DNA of 64,000 bases from Kalmanozyma brasiliensis GHG001 (Eukaryota > Basidiomycota > Ustilaginomycetes > Ustilaginales): contig NW_015961970.1 in assembly GCF_000497045.1 (NCBI RefSeq), forward strand, positions 2,075,706 through 2,139,705, given 5' to 3'. Every line of letters begins with the position of its first letter. The stretch's first letter is position 1. Shown here in pieces: positions 19,523-28,976 of this stretch. The position numbers and the translations under genes are program-made. The notes under the pieces are model-generated. The model had not been told where the DNA came from and did no database searches. It saw nothing but the letters and a program-made list of their open reading frames with translations.

Positions 19523-20350
19523 ATGAAGTTCGTTCCGAGTCTACTTCTCAGCTTCCTCGCCTTTCTCGGCCACGTTGTGGCTCTTCCAGTGCCAGCCTTC
19601 GAGCCTGCGCTTGGCGACTCCATCCATTCGTTCGAGCAAGAACTTGCCACACTCGACACCAAGATTCACTCCTCCGAGCAGAAGGTTGCGGCTTGGGGGA
19701 GGAAGGAAAAGTGGGCTGCGGGCGCCGTTGCTGTGCTGACGACGTTGGGTAACGCTGCCTACATTGCCAGCGACGTCGTGCATCTGGCGGACCACCATCG
19801 GCATTCGACCAAGTTGGATGCGCTGCGGGCTGCTGTAGCTCGCGCAGATGCTGCGGCAAGGTACGACCGTGGGAAGCTCAGCACTGAAAAAGTGGGCAAG
19901 AGGGGCGAGGAGGAGATCGCCGAGCTGATGTCAAACGGCGAAGAGACCTTTCAAAGCGCGCTGAGCCGCACTTCGAGCGAGCGACTGGACGACTTCACTG
20001 ACAAGCATACGCGGGACAATTGGGCACACCTGTTTTCGACCTCCTCCTTCTCATCGCGGGAAAGTGACCGACTCGCCGCCATCGAAGCAGCACTCCTGCG
20101 CCAGAAAGAGCAGCAACTGGATCAAGCCACCATCTCGCCGTACACGAAGGCCCTCATCGCCGCAGGCGCCGGCAACGCCATCCTAGGAGCAACAGCGGCA
20201 GCGCTCAGCACGCAAGATGCCTTCGAAACCCGCAGAAAGCAGGGGAAAGTGCCGGACGTGAGGAATCTGGATAAGAAGACCTGCGAGAGATTTGTGGGCG
20301 TGATCGAGGGCTTGGACTGTAGCAAGGCGAGGGGTAAGACGTTGCCATGA
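19523..20350 (+). CDS. secreted effector-like protein, tandem paralogue B
   Basis: 275 residues, paralogous to the protein at 18211 along its whole length. It has a signal peptide (about 1-20, ending GHVVA before LP), the EKWAAGAVAVLTTLGNAAY hydrophobic segment (62-80), LADHHRH (88-94), a dibasic KR at 126-127 in the same place as in A, ESDRLAAIEAALLRQK (180-195), a Gly/Ala helix (209-227) and VPDVRNLDKKTCERF...IEGLDC with Cys 254 and 266. It has about 20 extra residues between the KR site and the coiled region. Conservation is best at the two hydrophobic helices and the C-terminal Cys module, poorest near the KR site. Function unknown; expression at a particular life-cycle stage is likely but cannot be seen. 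Confidence 0.85.
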   Translation: MKFVPSLLLSFLAFLGHVVALPVPAFEPALGDSIHSFEQELATLDTKIHSSEQKVAAWGRKEKWAAGAVAVLTTLGNAAYIASDVVHLADHHRHSTKLDALRAAVARADAAARYDRGKLSTEKVGKRGEEEIAELMSNGEETFQSALSRTSSERLDDFTDKHTRDNWAHLFSTSSFSSRESDRLAAIEAALLRQKEQQLDQATISPYTKALIAAGAGNAILGATAAALSTQDAFETRRKQGKVPDVRNLDKKTCERFVGVIEGLDCSKARGKTLP

Positions 20351-21329
20351 AGGGAGGGCTGAGGACACTAGCAGGGAGCGTCTACGAGTAGCTCTGCACG
20401 TGGACGATGCTGTGTGCGGCCCTGACATGCTCAATGGAACGAAAGGAGCCTGCGATAGAGTGCGACGTCGGTAGCCTTCTGGCGGTCTATGTAAGCTCAA
20501 GATTTGCTATCACACGCTTCCGGACGAATTGGCATGCTATCTGGTCTGATCTCCTCGATCAACGAAGTGTCAGACAAATGCGCACGCTTAAGTGAGAAGT
20601 TGACAAGATGCATTCGACAGGAGGTCGAGACCATGACCCCTTGCAGCACGCGCCCTGTTCGAGGCGCGTCGATTTCGGGTTTGTTTGTTGGACTCACATG
20701 TGACAGCCAGCCAGGGTCCGCGTGCCGCCCAAGACGAAAACAACGCTTTTCACCCAAGACGGCTTCTTCTCGGAGACTAAAATTGGGAAGCGAGGCAGCG
20801 GATCGCCAATCTTCAGTCGAGAACAAAGACGGCCTCGAGCATCCGACAGCAACGCAACTCAGCTCAGGCTTTGACCCAAAGGATTCATGCGGCTTGTCAG
20901 CTCCGACGGATCCTAGCCGAGACCATCACTTTCTGCAATGTCTCCATCAACGTGCGTGTGTGTGCAGGTGTGGGCTACAGGACCGTGGCGTAGTGTGTGC
21001 AGCACACTTCAATTGCATTCATGTGATCACACGGAAGGAGGGAACCATCGCTCGGTCAGAATGGCACAAAGCGCTCTTTGTGATTGAGCCTGCTGACCTT
21101 GAATGGTTTCATCTTGCCTTTCATTGTCTTCGGCTTGTTCATACCTTGCTTCTCATACACCACTGCTTTGTCTCGACAGCCGTCCTTCCTTGGATCACAA
21201 ACGCTCTCAGCATGCGATAGCCCCTCACACGGTCTGGCGACCACTGAGTCGGGCGGCTCTCAGATCGTCTTGCAACCTGCATCACATCCAACTACTTAGC
21301 CCGTCTTTACAGCCATACAACTCGCCATC
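20351..21329. other. intergenic upstream of the PH-domain gene
   Basis: 979 bp. A 238-codon frame (20504-21220) opens on TTG, lacks domain features and is not called. No third copy of the secreted gene family and no RNA gene are apparent. Confidence 0.5.
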
Positions 21330-24290
21330 ATGTCAACCATACCAAGCCCAGATATGCGACTGCCTAGCTACGAAGGTCACCTCATTCTCAATCAAGCCAC
21401 GCTCTCGGACATTCCGCAGACCAGCTCTTGCACCGCTTGGTCTGAACAGTGGTGCAGTCTCGAAGATGGCAGGTTGCTCGTCTATCCGGACCACACCGCT
21501 GCCATAGTCAATCCAGACGAAACAAGTGCCGTCATCGACATCCGCGATTTTGCCTCTGTGCATGTCTCTGCGGTATCGTCGGAACAGGCATTCGAGCTGA
21601 CACTCTCGACGGCTCCTCCGCCAAGCAGCTCGTCCGGTCGGATGTTCCTCACAAAGTCGGTCGCAAGCCTCCATCGGCTCCTGCCCGATCAAGCTCTGCA
21701 TCGGAATGCTTCCGAGCACAAGCATCATCCACCCACAGCCTATCACGCCCGGGTCAGCATGCCACCACTCGCTCTCAGTCCGCCTCCGAAGCTCTCGGCT
21801 CGTGCCGACAAAGATCACAGTCGTGGTCTGGCACGCAAGCCATGGTCAAAATCCACTTCTGGCTCCGAAAGGCTGTACGGCCCAGCCTCGACCAGCTCGA
21901 ACGGCAGTCTACGCACCATGGCTACCATGCACATCCGAGAAGGCTCGACCTCATCCAGCGCATATTCCTCTAGCAACTCAAGGACATCGACCGACTTCGC
22001 ATCCAGCGGCGCTCCATCGCCTCGCACTCCGATATCCCCGACCTTTAGCGACTCGACCGAATGCATTTCGATGCGAGTTGCATCGACAGATGCTCTGGCT
22101 CAATGGGTTGAGGCCATCAGCCTGACGATCAAGATGCACAGAGAGACTACCGCGACCTCGATAGTGGTCAAAAAACAGAGGAAAGCATTGACGCGGCCGT
22201 CACTGAGCAGCCTCTCAGGCTTCCGCACGCCCACCAATTTTCAATCCCGCCCTGCTTCTCCAAGTCAGGGCGCATTCGTCGAAGGTCACGATGACGAGGC
22301 TACTCCGAAGGCCTCGCGTGACCGCCGAGAATCAGCCACAAGCTTCGCCTTCACCCCTGCGGCTTCAAGGATTCTGCAAGACAAGTCGGAAATCCGGGCG
22401 GCCAACTCAACCAGCGGCTCAAAGCAGCAAGGCCTGCACGCAGTCGCGGTCAGTGCTTTGGACGGCGAGAACGCCTCCAGCGGAGCATCTCAACGGGGAC
22501 CTGCTACTGGTCCACACACGCCAACATCTCTTACCTTTGTCGTCGATCGGAAGGCTTCCAAACGAGAACGTACGCACAAGCGATCCCTCTCTCTAGCTTC
22601 GTCGTCTTTTTCACTGTCGAGCGGCCGTCGAATGTCAGGTGATCGCCGCAGCAGTCTGACGGGCAGGCAGCCGCTTCCCTCCGGCAGCAACGCGAATCCT
22701 CTCGGCCAGGGAGATGCAGCGAGCTGCGCCGTTGCCCCTTCGCAGTGTGCTGTGGCGCAGCGAACAGAGACTACTCTGGCTACGCAGAAGGTATGCATGG
22801 CGATAGATGACGAAGTTGCTGCCCAGTCGACAAGGTATGCTTCGGTGGCGACCAGGCACCGCCGATCTGGCTCCCTATTGCACTTCGGCTCCAGCCGAGT
22901 CATGGCTTGGCGGGATACCTTCACAGCAAGCAATGCTCGTGCACCGGCCGAAGCCCCTCTAGGCCTTGGTCTGCTGTTCGACAAAAGCGACACGAGTGAA
23001 AGCAGGCAGACCAGTCTCAGTTCAAGCGTGCATTCTTTGAGCAAGGGCACGAGTAAACTGCCGAAGATCAGGTCATTCCGCTTCTTACCAACGATCAAGA
23101 TGATCAACAGCGATGGCGACGCCAGTGCTCTGAATGACGACGACATGAGGCTTAGATCGCCTCGGACACTCCGATGCGCCAGTGGTGCTCGGTCACCGTC
23201 CATCACGCCGCCACAGGGCCAAGGCATGTCAAGAACTACATCGCTGCTCAGTCTCACCAAGAATGCCCTGAGCTCTCTACGCGGAAAGTCTTCTCGGCCC
23301 CACGCCAGCAGCTTTCCCGGGCAAGGTGAAACGCCGCAGACGCCAAAGCGCTCGAGCGAGAGCACGGCGCGTATAGGTTCTCCTGGCTTCGAGTTCAGCT
23401 ACGAGCTCGTACAGCCGACGCGGCAAACAGATTCAAACGGCGCAAGTATGCGTGATTCGGTACCAGACATGGTTCGCACAAGCTCAACACATACGCCTAG
23501 AATGGTTCCGATAGCAGGCGAGGAACGCCTCGCGGACGCCGACCGCTCAATTTCACGATCAGGCACGGACGACATGAACGACGCCTCCTCACCCTCTCTC
23601 CCCGTCGAGCGCATCTTACCGCCCGAACAGATCATCAGCACCTTCGACCAGCTCCGTGCTGCCGATCCGACCGGACGCAGCTGCGACTGGCTTGATCGGA
23701 TCGAGACTGCCACGCGGCGCGGAAGCGTAGACTGGGCAGCAGCCGAAACGAGGCCGAATAGACCGTCGCTGCGATTGGCTGCTTCTCAGTCGTTCGTCTC
23801 GCACGATGGTAGTTCGGGTCAAGCTATCGGTCCGCGTTTGCGCAGCTCCATGTCAGCATGGAACTTGCCAGCTGCGTCACCGACCGAGCGCCCGACGAGA
23901 CGATTCGATGCTGACGAACGGCAAGCCCCGTCCGCTGTGGGTACGAATGTCTTCCCGAAGCAGCTGAACGCATCGAACGCCTGCGAAACACGACACTCGC
24001 TTCTAGCTCCACGCTCACTTCCCGCCCCTCCGCGAGCATACAAGCGTCGCGCACGAATCAGCACCTTCACTCCCCCTCCATCGGCACTGCTGCCACCCGC
24101 CGAGGTCGGTGCATCACCCACAAGACGAGCGTCCCCTTTTGCCGACATGACCAACTCGCCTTCCAGTCGACGCGATGACAGCCTGCCGAAGACGATGCAC
24201 AAGCTGGGGCTAAGCTCGCCCTCGCGTTCGCCCAAGAGGCTCGGTGGCGTGACGAGGCGTCGGTCCGGTATTGCAAGACGACCAACATAG
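21330..24290 (+). CDS. PH-domain protein with long disordered Ser-rich body
   Basis: 986 residues. The N-terminus reads as the first strands of a pleckstrin-homology domain (YEGHLILNQ, WSEQWCSLEDGRLLVYPD, VIDIRDFASVHV, AFELTLS; about residues 14-98). The closing strand and C-terminal helix seem to appear only near residues 245-270 (ECISMRVASTDALAQWVEAI), after about 145 Ser/Pro-rich residues, so the domain may be split by an insertion. The rest is disordered, rich in Ser, Arg, Thr and Pro, with many SP/TP and RRxS sites and the C-terminal run SPSRSPKRLGGVTRRRSG. This suggests a phosphoregulated membrane- or cortex-associated scaffold. No catalytic domain is visible. The gene is convergent with the heme oxygenase gene, the stops being about 96 bp apart. 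Confidence 0.75.
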   Translation: MSTIPSPDMRLPSYEGHLILNQATLSDIPQTSSCTAWSEQWCSLEDGRLLVYPDHTAAIVNPDETSAVIDIRDFASVHVSAVSSEQAFELTLSTAPPPSSSSGRMFLTKSVASLHRLLPDQALHRNASEHKHHPPTAYHARVSMPPLALSPPPKLSARADKDHSRGLARKPWSKSTSGSERLYGPASTSSNGSLRTMATMHIREGSTSSSAYSSSNSRTSTDFASSGAPSPRTPISPTFSDSTECISMRVASTDALAQWVEAISLTIKMHRETTATSIVVKKQRKALTRPSLSSLSGFRTPTNFQSRPASPSQGAFVEGHDDEATPKASRDRRESATSFAFTPAASRILQDKSEIRAANSTSGSKQQGLHAVAVSALDGENASSGASQRGPATGPHTPTSLTFVVDRKASKRERTHKRSLSLASSSFSLSSGRRMSGDRRSSLTGRQPLPSGSNANPLGQGDAASCAVAPSQCAVAQRTETTLATQKVCMAIDDEVAAQSTRYASVATRHRRSGSLLHFGSSRVMAWRDTFTASNARAPAEAPLGLGLLFDKSDTSESRQTSLSSSVHSLSKGTSKLPKIRSFRFLPTIKMINSDGDASALNDDDMRLRSPRTLRCASGARSPSITPPQGQGMSRTTSLLSLTKNALSSLRGKSSRPHASSFPGQGETPQTPKRSSESTARIGSPGFEFSYELVQPTRQTDSNGASMRDSVPDMVRTSSTHTPRMVPIAGEERLADADRSISRSGTDDMNDASSPSLPVERILPPEQIISTFDQLRAADPTGRSCDWLDRIETATRRGSVDWAAAETRPNRPSLRLAASQSFVSHDGSSGQAIGPRLRSSMSAWNLPAASPTERPTRRFDADERQAPSAVGTNVFPKQLNASNACETRHSLLAPRSLPAPPRAYKRRARISTFTPPPSALLPPAEVGASPTRRASPFADMTNSPSSRRDDSLPKTMHKLGLSSPSRSPKRLGGVTRRRSGIARRPT

Positions 24291-24386
24291 ACAAGTCACA
24301 CGATCGCACGGATAGACAGAACAAGATGCACTCTTTAATGACGACGTAAATGCGATACAATGCCGGTCCTAACCTAAACGTGACCA

Positions 24387-25535
24387 TTATGCTGCTACCG
24401 TAGCGCTGTTGGCAGCGACGTACGCAGCGCCCACCCTGAGCAGAGTATGCGCCATGACGGCTGCAGAGCCTACCACCACCAGCCCGCGCACCACCCGCTC
24501 GCCCTTCCACCGTTTGGCCGTCACCACGCTGACCTTCTCCGTCACCTCCTCTTCGGCAACCATCCGCAGTTCGGCAGGCAACAGACTTTCGAACAAGCCC
24601 GTGTTGAGGTCGAACGCCGTATTCGCCTCTCTCACCAGCTCCTGTACCACCTGCTGACTCTTTTCGCCCTCCGGCACGGCTTGTTCCATGGCCACCCTGA
24701 ACCTTGCTTTGAGATCGGTTCCGGCAAAGTGGTAGAACGCGAACCCGTCGTTAGGTGTGGTGGTGGGGAAGCGCTTGCTGACTTTGCGCACGATGTGCTG
24801 GCCACCACTCAAATCGCCGAGATAGCGCGTGTAGGCATGGGCGACCAGCAGCGTGGGGTGGGCGTTGAGGAGGACACGAACGTAGGCGAGGGTGGAGTGC
24901 ACCTGGGCTGGGGTGAGGAGTGCGATGTGGTCCTCTGTCACCTTTTGCGTAGTTGATGCGGTGGGGCGGATGGCGTCCGGGAGAGCTGCCTGGGAGAGGG
25001 CGAGCAGCTCTGTTCTCGCGCTTGGGTCTTCAATGTCCTCCTTCACCGCCGCGGACGCGGACAGCGAGTGTGAATCGCGCGCTTGGTCGGCGAGATCGGC
25101 GAGACTTGCCCCCATGTGTGCCTCCACCGTATCAAGGTGCGCCCGAACATCATCCAACAACGCCCGGGTCCGCACCAACTCCTCGATCAACCCTTCATCC
25201 CCCCACAGCCCGCGCAGTCCCTCACTCCCCCGACCGCGCACCAGACCCGCCTCCATCGCAGCGTAGACGCACAGAAGCATGATGTTGAACCTCACATAGT
25301 CCACTCGGTCGAACGTCAGCTCTGAAGTCGAAGGCGAGGAGGAGAGCGACGAGAGGAGCAGTGAGACCCCGCGCGACTTTTCTACTGCACGATGCGCGGA
25401 TGAGGTGCCGATGCGCAGGGCGTCCGAGAGCGAAGAGGGGGAAGAGTGCGGGGGCAGAGAGTGGTAGGAAGAGGCGTGTTTGGCCGATGCGGGGAGCGCA
25501 AGGATCGTGGCGAACTTTGCGAATGGACACGTCAT
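24387..25535 (-). CDS. HMX1: heme oxygenase (Hmx1-like), tail-anchored
   Basis: 382 residues. Heme oxygenases open heme to biliverdin, CO and Fe2+. The family pattern is clear: the proximal heme ligand His48 in GTSSAHRAVEKS, and the distal-helix signature AYTRYLGDLSGGQ (about 235-250), whose Gly residues sit over the heme. FYHFAGTDLKARFR follows. A hydrophobic segment near 350-376 (VVRGLVVVGSAAVMAHTLL) close to the C-terminus predicts ER tail anchoring, as in yeast Hmx1. An insert of about 60 residues in the middle (about 135-200) is unlike the compact bacterial enzymes. A probable role is iron recycling from heme. The upstream region has a TATA-like element at 25717-25722. Confidence 0.93.
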   Translation of the reverse strand: MTCPFAKFATILALPASAKHASSYHSLPPHSSPSSLSDALRIGTSSAHRAVEKSRGVSLLLSSLSSSPSTSELTFDRVDYVRFNIMLLCVYAAMEAGLVRGRGSEGLRGLWGDEGLIEELVRTRALLDDVRAHLDTVEAHMGASLADLADQARDSHSLSASAAVKEDIEDPSARTELLALSQAALPDAIRPTASTTQKVTEDHIALLTPAQVHSTLAYVRVLLNAHPTLLVAHAYTRYLGDLSGGQHIVRKVSKRFPTTTPNDGFAFYHFAGTDLKARFRVAMEQAVPEGEKSQQVVQELVREANTAFDLNTGLFESLLPAELRMVAEEEVTEKVSVVTAKRWKGERVVRGLVVVGSAAVMAHTLLRVGAAYVAANSATVAA

Positions 25536-26660
25536 GCTTGTTGAGTCCAGGAGATGGAGAAGATGGTTGGCGGATTGGACGTTGATGTTGATGGTATGAG
25601 CAACGGTCGACGGAAGAGCCGGGACTAGTCGATGGTGCGATGGACGGCTGAAGATCGAGCAGGTAAAGACGGTGGCAGGACGAAAGTGCGGGAAAGAAGT
25701 GGATCCAGGAGGGCCCTTTATACGTTGTTTGTGCTGAGTCGAGCGCGTTGACTTCTCTACTGCACTGCGTGTTCGCGCGTGTGCGTCGTACCAGAAGGCC
25801 TAAGCGATGAAGACAAGAGAGTGTGATGGAGGTCAAACGTCAAACCGTACGCAAAGCCTTATCGAATGCTAAACACCGAGGCTGAGCCAGAGTTTGAGCA
25901 GGGTCCAGATGCAGTTCGAGGCCTCGTTTGCGGGATTTGGCGAATTTTCAGGGCGGATCTGCAAGCTCAAAAGCAAAAAGGGGGAATCGAAAATTCTCAG
26001 GCTCGTTACGGTAAGGGGGCAGCGCTGCGATGACACGATTTGCTGGCCGACGTGAGGGCACTCTACGCCACGCCCACTGTCCCTATCGTCGGCTTGCCAG
26101 CGGTGCGAGCAGAGCAAGCCACGTCTCGAGTGAGGAATGCGGACGCAAGGGCGCGTCGTACATGCCTTCAAGACTCACTGACGTGCTACCTTGGGATGGC
26201 AAGCCACATCGCGCCAAGCCGAATCCACACGGACCTTTTCATCTCGGCTGGGCGTCAGGACAGCGAGCGAGTGGGCCAAAATGCATCCACGATCGGAGTC
26301 GCACCCAAGCGAGGGGCTCAAGTGCGGACGCGCTCATCTATCTAATCTGATTAAACCGCGCCTCGCATCTGCATGCACTCCGACCGCTGTTCCGCCTGAA
26401 CATCGTTGCCAAGCCCACGTCCGAGTCACGTCTCCTCTCATTCGAGCCTATCCTGACGCAGAACAATGGGCTCGGTGTGCCTGTCGAATCTGATAAGATC
26501 GCATCTTGCATCGTGCCCGGCTGTCGGCTGCTCGGCTTTCTTGCCCGGTCGACCTGCGCGGTCATCAGATCGCACGTAGCTCACTGACTGAGAGCACACG
26601 AGCAATCACGCCATTGCACAGTCGAGGAAGCTCGGATTACGCTGTACTCGTATTCGCGCT
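25536..26660. other. intergenic, promoter of heme oxygenase and 3' side of the methyltransferase gene
   Basis: 1125 bp. On the minus strand CTATAAAGGG-like sequence (CTTTATA on plus, 25716-25722) lies about 180 bp before the heme oxygenase ATG. The remainder contains only short unsupported frames. No iron-regulatory GATA cluster stands out. Confidence 0.5.
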
Positions 26661-27869
26661 TCACCCTCCCGCAGACCGGGAAGAACGCGATCTCGCAACC
26701 CAGGCAACCGGCTCCAACCCTTCATTCAACACCCTTTCCACCAATTCCGCCTCCTTCGATCCCTCCGTCTTCCGAAACACCTGCAGCGGTCGCTCAAACC
26801 CAACTCCCGTCCCGTGCCCGATCACATCCACCAACTCCACCCCCATCGTCTCGAGCCACCAATCGAAATCGCCATCCGGCCGCAACTGCAGCTGTCGGAT
26901 CTTGCCCTTCATGGTCGAGTCCATGTTCCGCGCCGAGTGGTAGCTGGGCCACTGTTGGCGTTCGAGAAACAGCAGCCCGCCGGGACGAAGGGAGGAAGAG
27001 ATGCGCGCGAAGAAGCGGATCAGTCCTAGATCGGATTGCTGGATGTGGATCCATTTGGTGATGGAGAGTGCGAGGATGATGGTGTAGCCGCGGTCGGGGG
27101 AGGTATCGTGGATGGGGTGAGAGCTGGGAACGGGCTGGGGAGAGGAAGATGAGACCCATTCGAGCGCGTGGAAGTCAAGATAGGGCGGGCAGAGGTGGGC
27201 ATCATGGGAATGATGTTCGGCGCATAGACTTCCTTCCTTGTTGGCGGTAGAGGGTATGCTCCCGTAGAGCGTCGGGAAGACGCTCGGAAAATGACACGCT
27301 TTGGGAGGTAGCGCATTGCGGTCCGACGTGTCATCGAGGTTCCTATCGCCTGCATTGCGGATATGCTCTGGTCGATAGCGTGATCGGGCGGCGGCGGCGG
27401 CCATCTTAGCCTGCCTGATCAATGACGCATCGATGTCGACGCCGACTATCCTAACGTCCCCCTTGCTCATCACCCTATCCTCATACCTCGAGTCCGGATT
27501 TTGACCGCCAGCTCTGCACTCGCGCAAAAGCCCAGGCAGCGTCTGAGCAAGCTCAATCGTAAGCTTTCCGCTGTTGCATCCTATATCGAGCACCTCTACT
27601 TGCTCTGAGGGATATATCCGCTTCGAGGCCTCATCTGTAACAGCGAAGTAGCTGCAAAGGTATGTGAGGATGCTTGTGACTCGGCCGTCGACAGCAAGGG
27701 CGGGATGAGCCGAGCTGCCGGGTATCCAAGCGTCCTGGTCCGCCGTGTTGGGGTTGCGGATGTGGTAGTAACGTTGGAAATTGCCGTAGATGGGCTTGAT
27801 GAAGTCTTCTGCCGGGCGCTTTCGTGGAGTGACCGATGAGCCGCTTTCGGCAGCGTCGCCGCGCGACAT
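26661..27869 (-). CDS. Bin3/MePCE-type RNA gamma-phosphate methyltransferase
   Basis: 402 residues. The family methylates the gamma-phosphate of certain small RNAs (7SK and U6 in animals; telomerase RNA partner Bmc1 in fission yeast). Evidence is YGNFQRYYHIRN, equivalent to the family's GNYxxYY motif; the SAM-binding motif I VEVLDIGCNSGKLT (near 88-101); the acidic motif IVGVDIDASLIRQAK; YTIILALSITKWIHI, matching the Bin3 VxxLSVTKWIH signature; and LRPGGLLFLERQQWPSY. The C-terminal VELVDVIGHGTGVGFERPL fits the family's closing strands. About 60 residues are inserted between motif II and motif IV. The RNA target cannot be told from sequence. Divergent from the RRM gene at 28977. Confidence 0.9.
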   Translation of the reverse strand: MSRGDAAESGSSVTPRKRPAEDFIKPIYGNFQRYYHIRNPNTADQDAWIPGSSAHPALAVDGRVTSILTYLCSYFAVTDEASKRIYPSEQVEVLDIGCNSGKLTIELAQTLPGLLRECRAGGQNPDSRYEDRVMSKGDVRIVGVDIDASLIRQAKMAAAAARSRYRPEHIRNAGDRNLDDTSDRNALPPKACHFPSVFPTLYGSIPSTANKEGSLCAEHHSHDAHLCPPYLDFHALEWVSSSSPQPVPSSHPIHDTSPDRGYTIILALSITKWIHIQQSDLGLIRFFARISSSLRPGGLLFLERQQWPSYHSARNMDSTMKGKIRQLQLRPDGDFDWWLETMGVELVDVIGHGTGVGFERPLQVFRKTEGSKEAELVERVLNEGLEPVAWVARSRSSRSAGG

Positions 27870-28976
27870 CTTGGCGACGGGTCACAATGGAAGCATGGTG
27901 CGCAGGCTGAAGAGGAAGCGATCGAAGAGAACGAAGCAAGAAGAAGATCGACTTGGACCCTGCATCGAAGCCTACCAGCGCAAAATCCATGTTTGTTAGG
28001 TCGAGTATAGCGGTGTTGCTCTCGCTTAAAAATACGCGACCCGCGTCGCGACAAGCACGGCGATCCGCCGTCACCTTACCTTTGAGCTTACGATGCAGTG
28101 CTGCTTTCAGGAGTTAGGCAGCTAGCTAATTCGAGGGATCCATGGAGTCAAGCTTGAGCAAGCCTGCAGAGCTCGTATCTGCGATGACCTGGCCACTACC
28201 GAGCATTTCATCGGCCCACTCCAAGGAAAAGTGTCAAGACTGGCAAAGCTGCAGGACACGGCTCAGCCACAAGGTTGACTTTTTGTTTGCTGTCCAAAAT
28301 GGAAGAGAAAAGAGTCATGCACGGCCCTCTCTCCGTGCAGAAGGCGCGCGGCTGCTGCTGCCAGCTGCTTGGATGCCACAGCCACGTCAGAACCGTCTTT
28401 TTGGCTTTGCCGACAAATAAATGAATTTTTTGCGGGTCGTTCTGTCTCAGTGTCTGACAGCGGGAGAGCCATGCTGCCAAAAGGAAAATGCAAAAGGCGA
28501 GCCAAAAGGCTCTCTTTCGTCAGCTCACAGCAGGACGCGTGCTCACTCTCTTCTCCGCTTTTTCTGCGGACGGCGACAGCGGCTCAGGTCAGGCGAAAGG
28601 ATGCCATGATGATCCTCTTGCCTTCTCTCCATCATCTCACTCTTTTCGCTCCCTCAATCCTTGCCCCTGCTTTCCCCTTCTCCCACCCTCTCACACCCAC
28701 CCTTTCCATCTCTCGGCCTCTACCTCGTTCCGTCTTCTTTGCTTCCACCTCGACAACATTTTATTTGCCAATCTAACGCATTTGACAGAGCTGTTTCAAT
28801 TGCTCATCTGCACGTCTGCATATCCCCCACTTTCGGCTCTCGCTTTCTCCTTCTCCGCAATCTTTCCATACTCAACCTCGATTCTGTCTTCTCGACTCTC
28901 CAGCCAACGCTGTCACGATCTCAGCATCTCCTCAACGACCCTTTGACCAAACCATCTACACTCCCCTACCTTCATC
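27870..28976. promoter_or_regulatory. divergent promoter region with pyrimidine-rich leader
   Basis: 1.1 kb between the methyltransferase (minus) and the RRM gene (plus). The stretch 28600-28976 is very C/T-rich on plus and probably is the leader of the RRM gene. An A/T patch with a poly-T run (28410-28435) lies just upstream. No gene is supported. Confidence 0.5.

Larger units (their letters stand above)
19148..20350 (+). repeat. duplicated segment, copy 2 (promoter plus secreted gene)
   Basis: Copy 2 of the direct duplication. The two promoter blocks begin at 19148 and 19306, each displaced by 1264 bp from copy 1. The start codons are displaced by 1312 bp, so about 50 bp was gained or lost between block 2 and the ATG. 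Confidence 0.75.

Noticed and set aside
20504..21220. A 238-codon frame between the secreted paralogues and the PH gene
   Set aside because: Opens on TTG, no signal peptide, domain or plausible codon pattern.
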